Below are positions 60,245 to 64,000 of a stretch of DNA of 64,000 nt, piece by piece (within the stretch, counting starts at the first letter, position 1; each line of letters opens with the position of its first letter). The DNA is from Mycobacterium sp. IS-1496. Lineage in GTDB: Bacteria > Actinomycetota > Actinomycetes > Mycobacteriales > Mycobacteriaceae. The DNA lies in NCBI RefSeq assembly GCF_001499995.1, contig NZ_LQIU01000002.1, positions 62,001 to 126,000 on the forward strand, in the 5' to 3' direction. Both the position numbers and the translations under genes were made by a program. Below the pieces are notes generated by a model. That model saw nothing but the letters and a program-made list of their open reading frames with translations, did not search any database and was not told where the DNA came from.

Positions 60245-61098
60245 GTGTCGATGCGCTTGCGGCGGTAGAGCGTGCCCGCCGCCAGCAGGATCAAGCTGAC
60301 CACGAGGATGGCCGTCGCGATCACGTTGATCTGAGGTGGCACCGCCGCCTTGACGGCCGCGTTGACGTAGAGCGGATACGTCACCGTCGACCCGCTGACG
60401 AAGTACGTGATGATGAAGTCGTCGAGCGACAGCGCGAACGACAGCATCGCCGCGGCGACGATGCCGGGGACGATCAACGGCAACGTCACCTTGAAGAAGG
60501 TGCGGGTCGGGCTCGCGCCCAGGTCCATCGACGCATCCTCGAGTGTCCAGTCGAAGCCACGCACCCGGGCACGCACCGTCATCGCGATGAAGCTGACCTC
60601 GAAGGCGATGTGGGCCAGCACGATCGTGACGTAACCGGTCGCCCAGCCCAGGTCGAGGAACAACACCAGCAGCGATGCGCCCATCACCACCTCGGGCGCG
60701 GTGAGCGGGAGCACCAGGAACGTGTCGACGGCACGCTGTCCGCGCCAGCGTTGCCGCACCAGCGCGATGGCGACGAGCGTGCCGAGCACCAGCGCGATGA
60801 GCGTCGACACCCCGGCGACGTTGAGGCTCAACTTCATCGCGTTCGTCAGCGCCGGGTACTTGAACGGGTCGAGCCAGTTGTCGAGCGTGAAGCCCTGCCA
60901 GCTGTAGTTGAACTTGCCCTTGGGGTCGTTGAACGAGAACAGCACGATCACGAAGATCGGGACGAACAGGTACAGCAGCACCAGGCCGGCGACGATCCGC
61001 AGGCTCCAGTCACCCCACTTCGGCGTTCCTCGAACGGTTTTGGGCCGCGGGGGCTGCTCGGCCGCGACGGCCACCGCGGCGCCGGCTTGGGTGGTCAT
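60241..61098 (-). CDS. potC: Polyamine-type ABC transporter permease (PotC-like)
   Basis: The 285-residue product has six helices. The EAA loop lies near residue 185 (E-D-A-S-M-D-L-G-A-S). N-terminus starts M-T-T-Q-A-G-A-A-V-A-V-A-A-E-Q-P-P with a ~30-residue cytoplasmic lead. Overlaps the PotB-like gene by 4 bp. In the operon order ATPase, binding protein, permease B, permease C. Likely imports spermidine/putrescine or a related amine; substrate unproven. Confidence 0.88.
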   Translation of the reverse strand: MTTQAGAAVAVAAEQPPRPKTVRGTPKWGDWSLRIVAGLVLLYLFVPIFVIVLFSFNDPKGKFNYSWQGFTLDNWLDPFKYPALTNAMKLSLNVAGVSTLIALVLGTLVAIALVRQRWRGQRAVDTFLVLPLTAPEVVMGASLLVLFLDLGWATGYVTIVLAHIAFEVSFIAMTVRARVRGFDWTLEDASMDLGASPTRTFFKVTLPLIVPGIVAAAMLSFALSLDDFIITYFVSGSTVTYPLYVNAAVKAAVPPQINVIATAILVVSLILLAAGTLYRRKRIDT

Positions 61099-61970
61099 AC
61101 CAGATCCTCCGTGCCCAGCGCCCGCGTGTAGAGCAACACCCCGGCCAGGATCGTGCCCATCAGGACCAGACTCAGCGCGGCGGCCGCCGGATAGTCCTTG
61201 ACCACGAGGAACTGCTGTTGGATGACGTTGCCGATCATCGTGGTCTGGGTACTGCCGAGGTACTCGGCGTTGATGAAGTCACCGGCGGCCGGGATGAACA
61301 CCAGCAGGCTGCCCGCCAGCACACCCGGTAACGACAGCGGCAGGATCACCTTGGTGAAGCTGCGAGTGTTCGACGAGTACAGGTCTTTCGACGCTTCGAT
61401 GAGCCGCGGGTCGATCTTCTCGAGGCTGACGTACAGCGGCAGGATCATGAAGATGATCCAGTTGTAGATCAGCCCGCCGATCACCGCCCAACTGGTGGAC
61501 AGCAGGCGGCCGTCGCTGGGCAGCAGGCCGATCGCACCGAGGATGCTGACCACCCAACCGTCATCGGCGAGAATGGTTTTCCACGCGATGGTGCGGATCA
61601 GGAACGTCACGAAGAACGGCAGGATCACCAGTCCGAGGATCAGGTTCTTGAACCGGCCGGCCTTGAACGCGATCACGTAGGCGAGCGGATACGCCAGCAG
61701 CAGACACACGATCGTCGCGGTCAGTGCGTAGCCGAAGGAGCGCAGGATCTGATCGGAGTACCGGGAGAACGCCTCACCGTAATTGGCGAAATCCCACGAG
61801 AAGGTCAGGGTCGGCAGGAACACCGACCCGCCCGTTGACGACAACGATGTGCGCGCCAGCGAGATCAGCGGCCACACGAAGAAGATTGCGAGATACGCCA
61901 GCGCGGGCAGGATCATCAGATACGGGGCGATCCTGCTGCGCTGCCGGCTACTGCTGGCTACACCTGCCAT
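61095..61970 (-). CDS. potB: Polyamine-type ABC transporter permease (PotB-like)
   Basis: A 291-residue, six-helix permease starting M-A-G-V-A-S-S-S-R. EAA-type loop around residue 190 (I-E-A-S-K-D-L-Y-S-S). Begins 9 bp after the binding-protein stop and overlaps the PotC-like gene. Forms the membrane channel with PotC. Confidence 0.88.
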   Translation of the reverse strand: MAGVASSSRQRSRIAPYLMILPALAYLAIFFVWPLISLARTSLSSTGGSVFLPTLTFSWDFANYGEAFSRYSDQILRSFGYALTATIVCLLLAYPLAYVIAFKAGRFKNLILGLVILPFFVTFLIRTIAWKTILADDGWVVSILGAIGLLPSDGRLLSTSWAVIGGLIYNWIIFMILPLYVSLEKIDPRLIEASKDLYSSNTRSFTKVILPLSLPGVLAGSLLVFIPAAGDFINAEYLGSTQTTMIGNVIQQQFLVVKDYPAAAALSLVLMGTILAGVLLYTRALGTEDLV

Positions 61971-61979
61971 GGGTGGGCG

Positions 61980-63170
61980 TCAGCCCCCGGTCACCGCGGC
62001 GTACATGGTGTTGTACTCCTGCGTCTGCTCGTCGGTCAGCGCCGCCCACGACTTGAGGTTGTTCACCGTCGACTCCGGCGGGTTGATCAGCGGGTTGGAC
62101 GCGACGCCGGGATCGATCTTGTTCAGTTCGTCGGTCATCTCGGACAGCACCGGCACGAACTGGGTGAAGGCGATCAGCTTCGCGTAGTTGGCCCGGTCGT
62201 AGACGTAGTCGATCCACGCCTCGGCGGCACTCTGGTTCTGCGTGGTGTAGGGGATCACCATCGTGTCGATGAACCACGTGCCCCCGGCCTCCGGGACGAT
62301 GAACTCCAGATCGGGGTTGTCCGCCTTCAACTGCACCACGTCACCCGAATAGGCCTGTGCGATGGCGACATTGCCCGCGGCGAGGTCGTCGGCGTAGTCG
62401 TTGCCGGTGAAGCGGCGGATCTGCCCGCTGTCCTTCTGCTGGCGCACCAGGTCGACGGCCTTCTGCACGGCCTCGGTCGAGGGCCGCTCCGGGGAGGCGC
62501 CCTGCGACAGCATCACCATGCCCAGGCCGTCCTGGGTGTCGGAGAGCAGGCTGACCCGACCCTTGAACGCCGGGTCCCACAGGTCCTCGATCCGGGTGAT
62601 CTCCCGTCCGGTGGCGGCCTTGTTGTAGGCGAGGCCGACCATGCCGGTCATGTAGGGCGCGGTCTTGTTGCGGCCCGGGTCGATCGCGGAGTTCAGCAGA
62701 TCGGGACGGAGGTTCTTCTTGTTCGGCACGCGATCGGCACGGATCTCGTTGAGCCATCCGAGGCCGTTGATGCGGGCCGCCATGAACTCGGTCGGGATGA
62801 CCAGATCGGCGCCGATGTCCTGCTTACGTGAGAGCGGTTCCTTGACCTTGGCGAACCACTCCTCGTTGTCGTTGAAGTCCTCTTTGTAGTCGACGGTGAC
62901 CCCGGATGCGGTCTGGAAGGCGGCGACGAATCCGTCGGCCATGTACAGCGGCCAGTTCGAGACCCGGAGCGTCCCGCCGGCCGGGCCGCCGTCGTCGGTG
63001 GCCGTCGACTCGGAGCCACCACCGTCCGAACCGCACGCGGCCAGGACCGCCGGGCCCAGTGCCAGCGCAGCGGCCGCGGCGGCGCCGCCGCCGAGGAACC
63101 GCCGCCGCGACGTCCGGGCGGCGGCGAGCCGGGCGGCCAGTTGCGGGTCGAGCTCTGACGATCGGGGCAT
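61980..63170 (-). CDS. potD: Polyamine-type ABC transporter substrate-binding lipoprotein (PotD/PotF-like)
   Basis: ATG at 63170 gives 396 residues. Tat-type lipoprotein signal: S-R-R-R-F-L at 21-26, an Ala-rich core and lipobox L-A-A-C at Cys46, followed by a Ser/Gly-rich linker. Mature part begins L-R-V-S-N-W-P-L-Y-M-A and contains N-W-P-L-Y and G-D-V-V-Q-L stretches seen in PotD/PotF-type proteins. An upstream open extension lacks an RBS. It delivers the substrate to PotBC. Confidence 0.9.
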   Translation of the reverse strand: MPRSSELDPQLAARLAAARTSRRRFLGGGAAAAAALALGPAVLAACGSDGGGSESTATDDGGPAGGTLRVSNWPLYMADGFVAAFQTASGVTVDYKEDFNDNEEWFAKVKEPLSRKQDIGADLVIPTEFMAARINGLGWLNEIRADRVPNKKNLRPDLLNSAIDPGRNKTAPYMTGMVGLAYNKAATGREITRIEDLWDPAFKGRVSLLSDTQDGLGMVMLSQGASPERPSTEAVQKAVDLVRQQKDSGQIRRFTGNDYADDLAAGNVAIAQAYSGDVVQLKADNPDLEFIVPEAGGTWFIDTMVIPYTTQNQSAAEAWIDYVYDRANYAKLIAFTQFVPVLSEMTDELNKIDPGVASNPLINPPESTVNNLKSWAALTDEQTQEYNTMYAAVTGG

Positions 63171-63243
63171 GACTGGTGTGCCTTTCGTGATCTTCTGATG
63201 GTGAGAAGGGCCGGGGGAGGGAAACGGCGGGGACGGTGCGGGG

Positions 63244-64000
63244 TCAGGACTCGTCGAGCATCTCTTCGAGATCCTCGGTGGTCGGGATGTCGGCGGCGGG
63301 CAGCACCAGCGAGGCGTCGGGCGACCAGCAGACGTACACCTGGTCACCGGGGCGCAGCGACGGCAGGTGATGTTCGGGTCCGATGTGGGCGACGATCGGG
63401 GAATCGTCGGGTGCGGCCAGCGAGAGGCGCACCACCGGACCCTGGAAGGTCAAGTCCCGCACGGTCGCCCGGGCCGCGGCGACATCGCCCACCGGGGGCT
63501 CCAGCGACACCCGGAGGCGTTCGGGCCGCACCATCAGCGTCGCGTGCCCGCCCGCCTCGATGGCGGTGTCACCCGGTTTCGCCTTCAGCTTGCTGCCGAG
63601 GACGTCGACTTCGACGTAGCCACCGTTGAGGCGACCGGTCTGGCGCCCCGCCCACAGGTTGGCCTGTCCGATGAAGTTGGCGACGAACACCGTCGCGGGC
63701 CGGTCGTAGATGTCGGTCGGTGTGCCGATCTGTTCGACGTTGCCGGCGTTCATGACCGCGATGCGGTCGCTCATCGTCAGCGCCTCTTCCTGATCGTGGG
63801 TGACGTAGATGAACGTGATGCCCACTTCGCGCTGGATCCGTTTGAGCTCGAACTGCATGGCGTGGCGCAGTTTGAGGTCGAGCGCGCCGAGCGGTTCGTC
63901 GAGCAGCAGCGCACTCGGGTAGTTCACGAGTGCGCGGGCCAGCGCCACGCGCTGCTGCTGACCGCCGGAGAGTTGTCCCGGTTTGCGCTTGGCGAAGTCG
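63244..64000 (-). CDS. potA: Polyamine-type ABC transporter ATP-binding protein (PotA-like), 5' end beyond the window
   Basis: The frame is open from the TGA near 63244 to the window end, giving the C-terminal ~252 residues. Present: signature [14 protein letters not shown] (bases ~63925-63970), Walker B L-L-L-D-E-P, switch His in T-H-D-Q-E, and a TOBE domain with M-V-R-P-E-R-L. Walker A and the Q-loop lie outside the window. Typical of PotA-type ATPases; partner of the three genes downstream. Confidence 0.9.
   Translation of the reverse strand, partial: DFAKRKPGQLSGGQQQRVALARALVNYPSALLLDEPLGALDLKLRHAMQFELKRIQREVGITFIYVTHDQEEALTMSDRIAVMNAGNVEQIGTPTDIYDRPATVFVANFIGQANLWAGRQTGRLNGGYVEVDVLGSKLKAKPGDTAIEAGGHATLMVRPERLRVSLEPPVGDVAAARATVRDLTFQGPVVRLSLAAPDDSPIVAHIGPEHHLPSLRPGDQVYVCWSPDASLVLPAADIPTTEDLEEMLDES

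Noticed and set aside
1..64000. tRNA, rRNA, CRISPR arrays, insertion sequences, prophage or integron parts
   Set aside because: I looked for cloverleaf-like stems, regular spacer arrays, transposase or integrase motifs and found none.

Overview
The window looks like chromosomal DNA of a fast-growing mycobacterium (Mycolicibacterium type). The evidence is the uniformly high G+C, frequent GTG starts, a six-gene mce operon, a mycofactocin-type short-chain dehydrogenase (SDR), many P450s and acyl-CoA dehydrogenases, and an operon with the make-up of the M. smegmatis erythritol/threitol locus. I see no tRNA, rRNA, CRISPR array, insertion sequence or phage gene. Coding density is high, and no stretch longer than about 300 bases lacks a gene.

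Layout. 1-11.1 kb is a mixed housekeeping/accessory stretch: the end of a DUF7064/7065-type gene, a YnfA membrane protein, DUF2945 and DUF3140 proteins, an SCO6745-type protein, RDD and DoxX membrane proteins, two FGGY sugar kinases, an acyl-CoA dehydrogenase, a flavodoxin-like protein and a thioesterase-like protein. It also holds two copies of a ~65-bp intergenic repeat. 11.1-20.0 kb (minus strand) is an mceA-F operon led by a dihydrodipicolinate-reductase-like gene where yrbE permease genes would normally be, and followed by a small secreted protein. 20.2-27.4 kb (mostly plus) has a duplicated pair of luciferase-like monooxygenase (LLM) and reductase genes, two P450s, a TetR regulator and an SDR. 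Two of these genes carry single-base frameshifts.

27.4-48.6 kb is the most unusual part: an amidohydrolase, an SDR, two acyl-CoA dehydrogenases, a VWA/MoxR-type chaperone pair (NorD/CbbO and CbbQ/NirQ types), a periplasmic-binding-fold protein with no signal peptide, two AveC-like membrane proteins, further SDRs, an aldehyde dehydrogenase, three P450s, a lysophospholipid-type acyltransferase, a tandem-TetR (Mce3R-like) regulator, a mycofactocin-type SDR and a simple TetR regulator. A 14-bp AT-rich motif close to AACAAATATTTGGT lies 30-55 bp before the starts of five of these genes. Weaker copies lie before the CbbQ-type gene, on both sides of the LLM/mce intergenic region and before the mycofactocin SDR. 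I infer one regulon, controlled by the tandem-TetR protein, for uptake and oxidative breakdown of a lipophilic, probably alicyclic or terpenoid/steroid-like compound. The substrate is not evident from sequence.

48.6-58.6 kb is a sugar-alcohol operon: SorC regulator, zinc alcohol dehydrogenase, ABC transporter (binding lipoprotein, two permeases, two ATPases), dihydroxyacetone-kinase-like fusion and RpiB-like isomerase. The likely route is erythritol to D-erythrulose to D-erythrulose 4-phosphate to D-erythrose 4-phosphate. 58.6-64 kb has a small lipoprotein, an EamA exporter and a polyamine-type ABC transporter operon that runs off the window end.
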